NCBI GenBank assembly: GCA_013286315.1
Contig: JABDFX010000002.1
Location: 666 to 64,665 of the forward strand
Length of the DNA: 64,000 nucleotides
Direction: 5' to 3'
Source of the DNA: Bacteroidota bacterium
GTDB taxonomy: Bacteria; Bacteroidota; Bacteroidia; Chitinophagales; Chitinophagaceae
A model generated the notes under the pieces. It did no database searches and was not told where the DNA came from. It was given only the letters and a program-made list of their open reading frames with translations. Below, one piece after another: positions 42,829-51,357 of this stretch. Each line of letters begins with the position of its first letter. Within the stretch, counting starts at the first letter, position 1. A program made the translations under genes and the position numbers.

Positions 42829-44907
42829 TTAATTCATTCTATACGCAATTTCATACCCTAACAGAATCCCGGTATCCCGGGTAAGAACCAGCGTTAACGC
42901 AGCATTCGATTTCCGAAGATCTTCGTCTGCCTGCATCCTGACTTTTTCAAATTGGTTCCATTCTATTTCATAGGGCGCTTTTAATTTATTGATCGACCGC
43001 TCCTCGTCCACCAGGTTTTTGTTCACCTCTTTTCTTTCATCCATCATTTTATTAATTGACAGAACCTTGTCCCTGGCAACCTGTACCCTGAGCAGAAGAT
43101 CCAGGTAACTGTTAAACGAAATAAATAACCGGCTGGTATCTGTAAAGGCCTTTGAAAAAGATTTTAAGGGCTCTATGGAAATTGGTGGGTAAGGATGATA
43201 ATATTTATTGCTCCCGATGGTGGTATTTGCCAAAGAAAAAGGAAGGGATTTCTCCCTCTCGGTCTGGGTCTCCGTATAATCCGGCAGAAATATATCCGGA
43301 ATAACACCGATCTGTTGGGCACTGGTACCATTAACCCGGAAAAGGCGGTCGACAGTGATCTTTATGAAATTGTCCGCCGTCTTCATCCTGTCCATATGTT
43401 TTTCATCAAAAAGTGTATCCAGGGGTAGCACGACCTGGGCCGTTGCTTTCCCAAAACTCGGTGAGCCGACAATCAAAGCACGGTGATAGTCCTGCAGCGT
43501 ACCGGCAAGCATTTCAGAGGCGGAAGCCGTGAATCCGTTGATGAGAAGGATCAATGGCCCATCATAAACGGAGCCCCGGTTCACATCTTTCATGGTGTAT
43601 ATCTTGCCTTCTTTATCGCGGGTCATTCCGACGGGGCCTGCATCAATAAAAATACCCGCCAGAGCGATGGCTTCCAACATGGACCCGCCGCCATTATATC
43701 GCAGGTCCAGGATCAGCCCCTCAATATTCTCTTTTTTGAGTTTTATTATCTCCTTGGCCACATCATCCGCGCAACCGTTGTTTCCTCCTTCTTCTCCATT
43801 CCAATCTGTGTAAAAGGCAGGCAATGAAATAAATCCAACGCGATGATCCCCCTTCAGGATGAAACTTCGTACTTTACTATTATCGTCATCGAGCGCGGCT
43901 TTTTCTCTCTGTAGAGTTACTTTTCTGGTAGTGCCATCCGATTTCTTAAGGGTAAGCGTAAGATTCTTTCCATGTTCACCGGAAATAAAAACGTTTACTT
44001 CATCTGTAGTAGCGTCTGAAACATCCACTTCCTCATTGTCATCCCATTGCAGGGCAAGGATCTGATCACCCTCATGGATCAGGCCGCTTTTATATGCCGG
44101 GCTGCCTGGCTTCAAACGCGTGATTTCCGTTGCGTCTTTTCCTTCTCCCAGCGTAAATCCAAACTGTAACTGTTTGTCCCCCAGTTCACCCTGGAACTCA
44201 TCTTTCTTCCCGGGAGAAAAGAATTCAGTGTGCGGATCATAGCAGGAAGCAACGGATTCACACCAGGCATTACAGACAAATCCCGGCAGCCCATCTTTTG
44301 TTTGACGTGTGCGTTGTATGTCCCTCTTGAAGGCGTGACAAACTTTCTTACGCGCAGACGGTTCGAGGAGGTCAGCAGAAATATTTTTCTTCGTTGAGTC
44401 TTCATCATAACTGTCTACAATGGTTTCAATGATGTTCCGCTTGATGAGTTTATAAATTTTAATCTTTCTCTGGGCATCGTTGGGTGAAAAGCTGCTGTCC
44501 TCTGCAATCGAATATGTCTCAGTCAGGTTAAGATCAAACTTCGATTTTGATAACTGGTCAAGGATCGAATCTGTCTGGTTAATTTTTCTGATATAAATAT
44601 TTATAATTAGTTTCAGAAAATCATCTTTTTTATTGAGTAACTGATCGTTCAAAGCAGACTGCCAGTTATCCAGCTGACGAATATCTTCTGCACTGAAATA
44701 AATTTTATCCTGGTCCAGTGCGCCGATCATTTGGTGATAGAGGTCGGCGGAAAAAGTTTTATCAACCGCCCGGGGTTGGACATGATAGATCTCCGCCATC
44801 CGGGTAATTGTATAAGCTGTTTCGGCCATGGATTTCGTCAGCTGTGCCCGGGAGGTCAGGAATGAAAACTGTAAGAAGACCAAAAAACCCGGAATTACAT
44901 ACTTCAT
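42829..44907 (-). CDS. prc: Carboxy-terminal (tail-specific) processing protease
   Basis: The 692-residue S41-family serine protease has a signal peptide (1-22, ending SRAQ), an N-terminal helical domain (about 35-225), a PDZ domain (about 240-330, with the LGEGKDATEITRL and GDQIL stretches) and a protease core (about 345-550). The catalytic Ser is in NGFTASASEML and the Lys in SFGKATAQ. A Prc/Tsp-type C-terminal domain follows. Length matches Prc, not the shorter CtpA. It degrades or trims periplasmic proteins such as peptidoglycan hydrolases and lipoproteins. It is divergent from the flippase gene at 45004. Confidence 0.93.
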   Translation of the reverse strand: MKYVIPGFLVFLQFSFLTSRAQLTKSMAETAYTITRMAEIYHVQPRAVDKTFSADLYHQMIGALDQDKIYFSAEDIRQLDNWQSALNDQLLNKKDDFLKLIINIYIRKINQTDSILDQLSKSKFDLNLTETYSIAEDSSFSPNDAQRKIKIYKLIKRNIIETIVDSYDEDSTKKNISADLLEPSARKKVCHAFKRDIQRTRQTKDGLPGFVCNAWCESVASCYDPHTEFFSPGKKDEFQGELGDKQLQFGFTLGEGKDATEITRLKPGSPAYKSGLIHEGDQILALQWDDNEEVDVSDATTDEVNVFISGEHGKNLTLTLKKSDGTTRKVTLQREKAALDDDNSKVRSFILKGDHRVGFISLPAFYTDWNGEEGGNNGCADDVAKEIIKLKKENIEGLILDLRYNGGGSMLEAIALAGIFIDAGPVGMTRDKEGKIYTMKDVNRGSVYDGPLILLINGFTASASEMLAGTLQDYHRALIVGSPSFGKATAQVVLPLDTLFDEKHMDRMKTADNFIKITVDRLFRVNGTSAQQIGVIPDIFLPDYTETQTEREKSLPFSLANTTIGSNKYYHPYPPISIEPLKSFSKAFTDTSRLFISFNSYLDLLLRVQVARDKVLSINKMMDERKEVNKNLVDEERSINKLKAPYEIEWNQFEKVRMQADEDLRKSNAALTLVLTRDTGILLGYEIAYRMN

Positions 44908-44979
44908 CGCCCTAGTAAAGAATTAGATGGCAATATATAAAATGAATTGGCGTTCTGGCTGAAAGTCAGCGAGCTACGC

Positions 44980-44987
44980 TATTTTTG
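44980..44987 (+). promoter_or_regulatory. -7 element upstream of the first flippase gene
   Basis: TATTTTTG is an exact TAnnTTTG match that ends 16 bases before the TTG start at 45004. The -33 match is poor. It implies a very short leader. Confidence 0.4.
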
Positions 44988-45003
44988 CGTCTAAATTTCC
45001 TTT

Positions 45004-46506
45004 TTGTCCAGTATCAAAAAATTAGCGGGTCAAACTATATGGTACGGTGCAAGCTCCATCTTCGCCCGGTTTCTCTACTATTTACTGACTCCCTATCTGA
45101 CCCTAAAATTTGCGGGAACCGTGGAATATGGCAAGATGAGTCTGATTTATGCCCTAATCCCCTTTCTAAACACCCTGATCCTTTTTGCTTTCGAGACCGC
45201 TTATTTCCGGTTTATCCAGCGAAGTGAATTCAAGGAAGATGTTTATAATACCCTGATCACTTCGTTGCTCATCAGCACGACAGCGATTGTTGGCCTCACC
45301 ATTTTTTTTAATACGGCCATCGCCCGTTTCATCGGTCTCGATAATCACCCGGAATATGTTACACTGGCCGGTGTGATCATTGGACTGGATGCCATTTCCG
45401 CCCTTCCCTTTGCCAAACTTAGAAACGAAAACCGACCACAAAAGTTTGCTGCGATCCGTATTTCAGGTATCCTGATCAATATGGTGACAGTCTATTTTTT
45501 CCTGACCGTATGTCCTCATTTTATCAAAAACAACCCGAATAGTATCCTGCGCCTGGTATATTTTCCCGGCTTCGGGGTTGGGTATGTATTAATTGCCAAT
45601 ATTGCCCAAGCCTTTTTTCAATTGATTGCTCTTTGGAAAGAACTCATATCCGCCCGCCTGAAAATTAACGTGAAGCTTTGGAGAGAAGTTTGGGTTTATG
45701 CCCTTCCTCTGACCATTGCTGGTTTTGCGGGCATGATCAATGAAACATTCGACCGGGTGATGCTCCAAAGATGGTCACCCCTGAAAGGCGACGCAGCTAC
45801 TTTTGAAGTGGGTATTTATAGTGCCTGTTATAAACTTTCTATTTTGATCACCCTGTTTGTGCAGGCATTCCGTATGGGCGCCGAACCGTTTTTCTTTAAA
45901 CAGTCCACTGAAGCAAATGCCCCCAAAGTGTATGCACGGGTGATGAAATTTTTTGTAATAACTATTTGCTTCATGTTCCTGCTCGTATCCCTCTATCTCG
46001 ACATCTGGAAATATTTTATACAGGATAAGAAAATGTGGGTCGGATTGAAAGTAGTTCCGATTCTATTGCTGGCCAATATGTTCCTGGGAATATATATCAA
46101 CCTGAGTATCTGGTACCGGTTATCACGAAAGACCACAGCTGGCGCATACATTACACTGATCGGCGCGGGCATTACAATCGCGGTGAATTTTATTTTCATT
46201 CCCTATTTTAGTTATATGGCCTGCGCCTGGGCTACTTTCCTGTGTTATGGAACCATGATGGTTATCTCCTATATCTGGGGACAGAAATCCTATCCCGTGC
46301 CCTATGCATGGAAAAAACTCCTGGCTTATATTATAATCGTCGTAATCCTGTATTTTCTCCATAATGCCCTGATGGGTATCTGGCGTAACGACGCATTGAA
46401 TTACACGGTTGCCACGATATTCCTTTCCCTTTTTGGTCTTTTTATCTACCAGGTTGAAAAGAAAGAATTTAATAACCTGCTAAGGATGCGAAAAACTCCC
46501 ATTTGA
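45004..46506 (+). CDS. Wzx-like polysaccharide flippase
   Basis: The 500-residue membrane protein has 12-14 predicted helices, in the oligosaccharide flippase branch of the MATE superfamily. The N-terminus (IKKLAGQTIWYGASSIFARF) is typical. It has no ATG: an in-frame TAA at 44992 leaves only TTG 45004 or ATT 44995, while the first internal ATG is 43 codons in and would remove conserved helix one. I take TTG. It probably flips lipid-linked sugar units across the inner membrane. It heads the surface-polysaccharide region and is separated by 248 bases from the GMC oxidoreductase gene. Confidence 0.9.
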   Translation: MSSIKKLAGQTIWYGASSIFARFLYYLLTPYLTLKFAGTVEYGKMSLIYALIPFLNTLILFAFETAYFRFIQRSEFKEDVYNTLITSLLISTTAIVGLTIFFNTAIARFIGLDNHPEYVTLAGVIIGLDAISALPFAKLRNENRPQKFAAIRISGILINMVTVYFFLTVCPHFIKNNPNSILRLVYFPGFGVGYVLIANIAQAFFQLIALWKELISARLKINVKLWREVWVYALPLTIAGFAGMINETFDRVMLQRWSPLKGDAATFEVGIYSACYKLSILITLFVQAFRMGAEPFFFKQSTEANAPKVYARVMKFFVITICFMFLLVSLYLDIWKYFIQDKKMWVGLKVVPILLLANMFLGIYINLSIWYRLSRKTTAGAYITLIGAGITIAVNFIFIPYFSYMACAWATFLCYGTMMVISYIWGQKSYPVPYAWKKLLAYIIIVVILYFLHNALMGIWRNDALNYTVATIFLSLFGLFIYQVEKKEFNNLLRMRKTPI

Positions 46507-46699
46507 GCGTTTATGGGTCATTGTTATCCTGTTTTTTTAAACAGAGAACCCTTCAAAAAACGGCATATTGGGTCAAGTTCCCTACAATTTTTATGGGCTA
46601 AACCTCGTTTTATAAGGCAGTTATGAGCTATATTGCGATATAAATTCAATATGCAGATCGAACCCCTTTCATGTCGTCCTACTTTAAATAATGTCTGTC

Positions 46700-46725
46700 T
46701 AAATGCAGATTCATGCATTTATTTT
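46700..46725 (+). terminator. Hairpin with T-run in the leader of the GMC oxidoreductase gene
   Basis: TAAATGCA (46700-46707) and TGCATTTA (46714-46721) form a perfect 8-bp stem with a 6-base loop, followed by TTTT. It lies only 30 bases before the ATG at 46755, so it is either an attenuator or the late end of flippase transcription. The rest of the 46507-46754 gap shows a TATATTGC promoter-like word near 46630 and a small CTGTTT/AAACAG hairpin after the flippase stop. Confidence 0.45.
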
Positions 46726-46754
46726 AGGAGTAAAATCAAAAACTACATAAATCG

Positions 46755-48530
46755 ATGATCATTGCCCCTAAAAAATATAAAGCAGGGACAGTCATCGAGA
46801 CTGATATTTGCATTATTGGGGGTGGTCCTTCTGCTATTAGCCTGGCACTAAGTTTCCTAAATCATCATTCTAAAATAATCATACTCGCCGGCGGCTCCTG
46901 GAAAGAAAAATCAAAGCATCGCGAATTAAATAAAGGGATCATTGATCCTGCAGGCAGTCACGAACCATTGGAAGAAAACCGCCGAAGGGTTTTTGGCGGC
47001 GGTACTTCTGTTTGGGGGGGCCGGTGTGTGCCATTCGATCCCATTGACTTTGAAAAAAGAGCCTGGGTTCCGCATAGCGGATGGCCTATTACATATGATC
47101 AGGTTGAACAATATTTTGAACGTTCTTTACAATTTTGTGAAGCCGGTGAAAATAATTTTGACGCGAGAGTCGTATTTCCTGGTAAGAACCCGGAAATCAT
47201 TCCGGGCCTGGACAATGAAGATATGGTATCCTATAAATTGGAAAGATGGAGCCCTCCAACCAGATTTGCTTATAGGTATAAACATATTTTAAAGTCAAAC
47301 CGCAACATTGATATTTACCTGGATGCCCATGTAACTTACATGAATATTGAGTCCCAGGCGGATAAGGTGGATTCTGTAACTGTTGTAATAGACAGATCTG
47401 AAATAAAAGTGAGGGCCGGCAAATTTGTTCTGGCTGCAGGAGGAATTGAAAATCCACGATTACTCCTTTCTTCAAAATCTGCATTTCATCCGAAAGGCAT
47501 AGGTAACCAGTTCGATAATGTCGGGAGATACTATATGTGTCATTTAACCGGAACATTCGGAGCTGTTGATCCCTTTAACAGGAAAGAAATTTTATTTCCT
47601 TTTGAACTCGACCAGCAGGCAATTTACTGCAGAAGGCGGTGGTGGCTTACCCCGAAGTTCCAGAAGCAGGATAAAATAGCGAATGGCATTATGTACCTGA
47701 ATGGTCCGATCAATGTGAAATACCACAAAGAAGCGACTGAATCGGCGGTTATTCTGGCAAAATCATTTTCAAACATATTAAAAGGAAGATCTTTCAAAGC
47801 AGTATTCCGGAATTTGAAACAGGCGATTGAGGATCTGAATGAACACCTGGTTTTTACGCTCAAAAACAGCCATCTGGTGATACCGTTTTTTTTGAATATC
47901 GGAATCAACCGGATCACTAACCGCAGATTGCCGATCAGGCTCCCTTCCATCAAATCCAAATGGTTATTTGTCTGCTTCCAATCTGAACATGTACCCAATC
48001 CTGAAAGCAGGATCTGTTTGTCGGAAGAAAAAGACAGGCTGGGAGTGCCCCTGCCCCTTGTGAAAGTCGCTTTTTCCGAATTGGACATACAAACCGTTAT
48101 AAGTGCTTACATGACTTTTTTCGAGAGATTTCAAAAACTGAACAAAGGCAATATTAGCTACAGGGAAGATGAACTCCGACAAAACGTGATGGAAGAAATT
48201 AATAACTTCAGCAGCCGTGCTCATCACCTGGGAACCACCCGTATGTCGGACAGCCCGTTGAATGGAGTTGTGGACAGTAATTGCAAAGTTCATGGTATGT
48301 CAAATTTATACGTCGCAGGATCCTCTGTTTTCCCTACCGGCGGTCATGCGAATCCAACCCTTACCCTGATCGCCCTGACCTTGCGGTTGGCCGACCATTT
48401 AAAAAAAAGCAATCTTCCTCCTAAAAAGTCAACGAGTTATAACGTAGAAGTGAAACCTAAAAAAGTATTCTATGTGAAAGCTCTTCGGTTACTCAGTAAC
48501 ATAACTCTTATTTTTTCCGCCCGCAATTAA
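46755..48530 (+). CDS. GMC-family FAD-dependent oxidoreductase
   Basis: The 591-residue flavoprotein has the FAD-binding glycine motif at residues 20-27 (IIGGGPSA), GGGTSVWGGRCVPFDPIDF in the N-terminal half (about 77-95), and the C-terminal GMC signature GGHANPTLTLIAL (about 547-559), where the His and Asn are the expected catalytic pair. Family members oxidise alcohols, often sugars or sugar alcohols. It has no signal peptide, so it acts in the cytoplasm. Its place between two polysaccharide genes suggests that it oxidises a sugar or lipid carrier of that pathway; this is inference. It ends 338 bases before the first UpxY-like gene. Confidence 0.88.
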   Translation: MIIAPKKYKAGTVIETDICIIGGGPSAISLALSFLNHHSKIIILAGGSWKEKSKHRELNKGIIDPAGSHEPLEENRRRVFGGGTSVWGGRCVPFDPIDFEKRAWVPHSGWPITYDQVEQYFERSLQFCEAGENNFDARVVFPGKNPEIIPGLDNEDMVSYKLERWSPPTRFAYRYKHILKSNRNIDIYLDAHVTYMNIESQADKVDSVTVVIDRSEIKVRAGKFVLAAGGIENPRLLLSSKSAFHPKGIGNQFDNVGRYYMCHLTGTFGAVDPFNRKEILFPFELDQQAIYCRRRWWLTPKFQKQDKIANGIMYLNGPINVKYHKEATESAVILAKSFSNILKGRSFKAVFRNLKQAIEDLNEHLVFTLKNSHLVIPFFLNIGINRITNRRLPIRLPSIKSKWLFVCFQSEHVPNPESRICLSEEKDRLGVPLPLVKVAFSELDIQTVISAYMTFFERFQKLNKGNISYREDELRQNVMEEINNFSSRAHHLGTTRMSDSPLNGVVDSNCKVHGMSNLYVAGSSVFPTGGHANPTLTLIALTLRLADHLKKSNLPPKKSTSYNVEVKPKKVFYVKALRLLSNITLIFSARN

Positions 48531-48557
48531 TACTATTTTATTTCGTAGTTGTACGAA

Positions 48558-48586
48558 TTTGGAATTCAGGAAAATTCTATATCTTG
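48558..48586 (+). promoter_or_regulatory. Promoter candidate of the first UpxY leader
   Basis: TTTG (48558-48561), 18 bases, then TATCTTG (48580-48586), similar to the -33/-7 pattern with one base missing in the -7 word. The same TATATCTT core occurs at 51014-51021 ahead of the second UpxY gene. Confidence 0.4.
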
Positions 48587-48595
48587 AGGTATTAT

Positions 48596-48624
48596 ATCGA
48601 AGAAATCCTAGTTTCTTCGATTTC
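48596..48624 (+). terminator. Perfect hairpin at the start of the first UpxY leader
   Basis: ATCGAAGAAA (48596-48605) pairs perfectly with TTTCTTCGAT (48612-48621) around a 6-base loop, followed by TTCCCCC. It may end the GMC transcript, or lie at the very 5' end of the leader if the promoter candidate 10 bases upstream is used. The T-run is short, so a stabilising or antitermination role is also possible. Confidence 0.5.
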
Positions 48625-48818
48625 CCCCACTATCCTGTTTAATTTCTGAGGCGAATCCAAATGTCAATGGATCCAATTAGTTGATTGCCTTACTATTGCT
48701 AAACATACACGGGTAAAAGCAAATGATCCCGATCAACCTGATTGAGGTGCCGGACGTGTGTGACTGGAACTTTTAATATTCCTATTTAAAATTATCAACC
48801 GGATACATTTTACAAGTA

Positions 48819-48829
48819 ACCGAATTGGG
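48819..48829 (+). promoter_or_regulatory. Leader motif ACCGAATTGGG, copy 1
   Basis: The 11-base word lies 40 bases before the ATG of the first UpxY gene. An identical word occurs 50 bases before the second UpxY gene (51298-51308). Elsewhere in the 338-base gap 48531-48868 there is a seven-codon ORF (ATG at 48661) and AT-rich sequence. Confidence 0.4.
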
Positions 48830-48868
48830 AAAACAAAAAAAGTAACCAGACCTCTAACGCCGAGTATT

Positions 48869-49396
48869 ATGATGGAAGAAAAAAAATGGCACGCGGTATA
48901 TACCAAACCCCATTGCGAGAAAAAAGTTGCAGACATACTTAACAGGAAAGGCATTGAAAATTATTGCCCGCAACATAAAGTTTATAATCAGGGCAACGAT
49001 CGTAGAAAAATCATTCACGCTCCGCTATTTCCATCTTTTGTGTTTGTCAGAATTTCGATGGATGAGTTTTCTATTGTACGCCAGACCAACGGAATAATAA
49101 ACTTTATATTCTGGCTTAATAAACCAGCCATTGTAAGAGATAGGGAAATAGAAATCATCAAACGATTTCTCAAGGAACACAGTTTTGTTAAACTGGAGAA
49201 AGTGGATGTGCATTCCAACGATGTCATACAAATCAACTCCGGTCCGCTGATTGAGCAGGAGGGAAATGTAGTTTCTATAAAAAACAAGTTCGTCAAAATG
49301 ATTCTTCCTTCTCTCGGTTATATAATGTGTGCGGAACTTGAAACTGTGAATGTTAAGATTGTAAAAGAAAATCATGCGTATTTGAGGGAACCTTAA
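48869..49396 (+). CDS. UpxY-like NusG-family antiterminator (copy 1)
   Basis: The 175-residue protein has an N-terminal NGN domain (WHAVYTKPHCEKKVADILN, about 6-24, through FPSFVFVRI near 54) and a C-terminal KOW-like domain (about 120-170). It is shorter than housekeeping NusG and matches UpxY, the specialised NusG group of capsule operons in Bacteroidota, which binds RNA polymerase in the leader of its own operon and prevents early termination. The start is ATG at 48869, with a second ATG directly after. WcaJ begins only two bases downstream, and no UpxZ gene is seen. A paralogue lies 2.5 kb downstream. Confidence 0.9.
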   Translation: MMEEKKWHAVYTKPHCEKKVADILNRKGIENYCPQHKVYNQGNDRRKIIHAPLFPSFVFVRISMDEFSIVRQTNGIINFIFWLNKPAIVRDREIEIIKRFLKEHSFVKLEKVDVHSNDVIQINSGPLIEQEGNVVSIKNKFVKMILPSLGYIMCAELETVNVKIVKENHAYLREP

Positions 49397-49397
49397 T

Positions 49398-50783
49398 ATG
49401 AACAGCCGTTATACAAACCTTTTCCGTTTCTTTTTTGTCTGCGTTGATTTGGTGGCATTGGGCCTGGTGCATTTCGTGCTTATACTCAACTTTCATCGTA
49501 TCCCCACAAACTGGGAAAGTTCTTATGGCCTGCTTTTTCTATTTGGCAATATTGCATGGCTGGTATCAGCTTATAGTGTTGCATTGTATGTGGAAGATGG
49601 TCAGCCAAATATATATCGTTTCACCACCAGAACGCTCAAGGCTTTTATTATATATACGTCATGCATGCTGCTCTTTATATTTTTGTATCATTATCCCTAT
49701 TCCCGCCTTTTTATACTCATCAGCTTTGCCGGATTTTTCCTATTATTATTTTTTACCCGTTTAGGTATGGTTGGTGTTACATACTTTGTGAAAAGGGCTA
49801 ACGGAGTTTCCCGAAGAATCGTAATTGTAGGATATAATGATTTATCAAAAAAATTTGCAGACCGTTTCATCTTTAACCATACAGATTTCCAGGTAGATGG
49901 TTATTTTGAAGACCCCAGCCAGGTCAGAGAATTATCCAGACATCCGATCATCGGGAATGTCGATGAATGTCTGGACTACGCCGTCAATAACAATATTCAT
50001 GAGATATACTCAGCCATTTCACCGGAAAAAAATGAAAGCATTTATGAAATGGCCAAGCAGGCTGAAAAGTCAATGATCCGGTTCAAATTCATTCCTGATT
50101 TCAGATTATTCGTGAACCGGGAAACTTATCTCGAATATCAGGATAATTTTCCCATCCTTTCTCTTCGCCCCGAGCCATTAGAAGATATGGGCAACAACAT
50201 AAAAAAACGGTTATTCGATATCATCCTCAGTTTGATTGTGGTCGTCTTTGTGCTTTCCTGGTTAATTCCCATATTGGCGGTTCTAATCTGGATCAGTTCC
50301 CGGGGACCCATTTTTTTTAAACAGAAACGGTCAGGGAAAAATAATAAACAATTTACCTGTTACAAGCTCAGGACGATGACCATAAACAGTGATGAACACA
50401 CCAGACAGGTAACGTTAAATGATTCGAGGGTTACCAAACTGGGGCGACTGTTACGAAAAACCAGCCTGGATGAATTACCCCAATTTGTGAACGTTTTACT
50501 AGGCAATATGTCGATTATCGGTCCGCGGCCACATATGCTGGTGCACACAAACATGTATTCAAAAATTATGAATGAGTATATGATCCGGCATTTCCTGAAA
50601 CCAGGCATCAGCGGCTGGGCACAAGTGAATGGCTACAGGGGCGAAATAAAGGAAGAAACTCAATTACGAAAACGCATCGACCACGACATCTGGTATATGG
50701 AAAACTGGAGTATCTGGCTGGATCTGAAAATTATCTGGATGACAGTTTATATAACATTCAAGGGCGATAAAAATGCATATTGA
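49398..50783 (+). CDS. Undecaprenyl-phosphate sugar-1-phosphate transferase (WcaJ-like)
   Basis: This 461-residue polyisoprenyl-phosphate hexose-1-phosphate transferase has four or five N-terminal membrane helices (to about 130), a CoA-binding-like domain (about 140-255) and the catalytic domain from about 268 with KRLFDIILSLIVVVFV, then RSGKNNKQFTCYKLRTM, SLDELPQF and GNMSIIGPRPHM. It starts repeat-unit synthesis by moving a sugar phosphate from a UDP-sugar onto undecaprenyl phosphate. It is translated right after the UpxY gene (1-base intergenic space), forming a two-gene unit that ends in a long AT-rich gap. Sugar specificity is unknown. Confidence 0.93.
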   Translation: MNSRYTNLFRFFFVCVDLVALGLVHFVLILNFHRIPTNWESSYGLLFLFGNIAWLVSAYSVALYVEDGQPNIYRFTTRTLKAFIIYTSCMLLFIFLYHYPYSRLFILISFAGFFLLLFFTRLGMVGVTYFVKRANGVSRRIVIVGYNDLSKKFADRFIFNHTDFQVDGYFEDPSQVRELSRHPIIGNVDECLDYAVNNNIHEIYSAISPEKNESIYEMAKQAEKSMIRFKFIPDFRLFVNRETYLEYQDNFPILSLRPEPLEDMGNNIKKRLFDIILSLIVVVFVLSWLIPILAVLIWISSRGPIFFKQKRSGKNNKQFTCYKLRTMTINSDEHTRQVTLNDSRVTKLGRLLRKTSLDELPQFVNVLLGNMSIIGPRPHMLVHTNMYSKIMNEYMIRHFLKPGISGWAQVNGYRGEIKEETQLRKRIDHDIWYMENWSIWLDLKIIWMTVYITFKGDKNAY

Positions 50784-50804
50784 TAAATCTTATTAAAACC
50801 ATAC

Positions 50805-50933
50805 ATGTACGACGTTGAAAATAAAGGACATAAATTCAACGTTATAAATTATGTACAAAAGAATTCTCAATTAAATAATTTATACTACGCAATTAAAAAT
50901 GATGCCTGCTATTTAAAAAACACTCTCTCTTAA
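50805..50933 (+). CDS. Possible small ORF of 42 codons
   Basis: An ATG at 50805 opens 42 codons (MYDVENKGHKFNVINYV at the start) and ends in TAA at 50931-50933. It carries an inverted repeat (ACGTTGAA ... TTCAACGT) inside and is followed by six A and a perfect AT-rich hairpin (50941-50963). It resembles nothing I know and may be a chance frame in AT-rich DNA. It sits downstream of WcaJ and before the second UpxY promoter. Confidence 0.2.
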   Translation: MYDVENKGHKFNVINYVQKNSQLNNLYYAIKNDACYLKNTLS

Positions 50934-50940
50934 TAAAAAA

Positions 50941-50963
50941 TTTCAATTAATTAATAATTGAAA
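50941..50963. repeat. Perfect AT-rich inverted repeat
   Basis: TTTCAATTA (50941-50949) and TAATTGAAA (50955-50963) are perfect complements around five bases. On the minus strand a T-run follows. On the plus strand none does, so it is a weak terminator for WcaJ at best. Confidence 0.4.
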
Positions 50964-51107
50964 ACAGAATTAATAGTTTTTATCGTCCGGATATCTGTGT
51001 TTGAAAAAAATTATATATCTTCATTGAGAAGCGAGTAATTTAACATCTACTAATACTCCAGCTTTCCCAACTAATTATTGTTTGCCAGGTGAAAGATTGA
51101 CCCAAAA

Positions 51108-51215
51108 ATGTCAACAGTATGGTATTTCACTGGCATCCGAAAGATCACCCCGGATTTATATTTAAATCTGGGTTTCCAAAATTTATTTATTGGTTTGAAA
51201 CAGCGGTCGCCATGA
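51108..51215 (+). CDS. Possible 35-codon leader ORF before the second UpxY gene
   Basis: An ATG at 51108 opens 35 codons (MSTVWYFTGIRKITPD at the start) and stops with TGA at 51213. It lies in the 574-base gap 50784-51357, about 90 bases after the promoter-like TATATCTT. The first UpxY leader has a seven-codon ORF (MSMDPIS) at a similar distance, opening with the same ATGTCA. A hairpin (51149-51172) lies inside it. Translation is not proven. Confidence 0.25.
   Translation: MSTVWYFTGIRKITPDLYLNLGFQNLFIGLKQRSP
51149..51175 (+). terminator. Hairpin in the second UpxY leader
   Basis: CCCGGATTTA (51149-51158) pairs with TAAATCTGGG (51163-51172), with one G-U pair and a 4-base loop, followed by TTTCC. 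It is a possible pause or attenuation site within the leader. Confidence 0.4.
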
Positions 51216-51297
51216 CAGGACATAGTGTATTCGTTGAAGGGTAATAGACGCAGAGCAGGAATTTTCTATTTTTTTTTAATCGGAGCATAATTATGTG

Positions 51298-51308
51298 ACC
51301 GAATTGGG
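51298..51308 (+). promoter_or_regulatory. Leader motif ACCGAATTGGG, copy 2
   Basis: Identical to 48819-48829 and again 40-50 bases ahead of a UpxY start codon. Bases before it (GTG here, GTA in copy 1) are also similar. Confidence 0.4.
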
Positions 51309-51357
51309 CGGAGCCTTTACCGAAACTTAAGAGATTAAACCTATCAAAAAAAATGAA

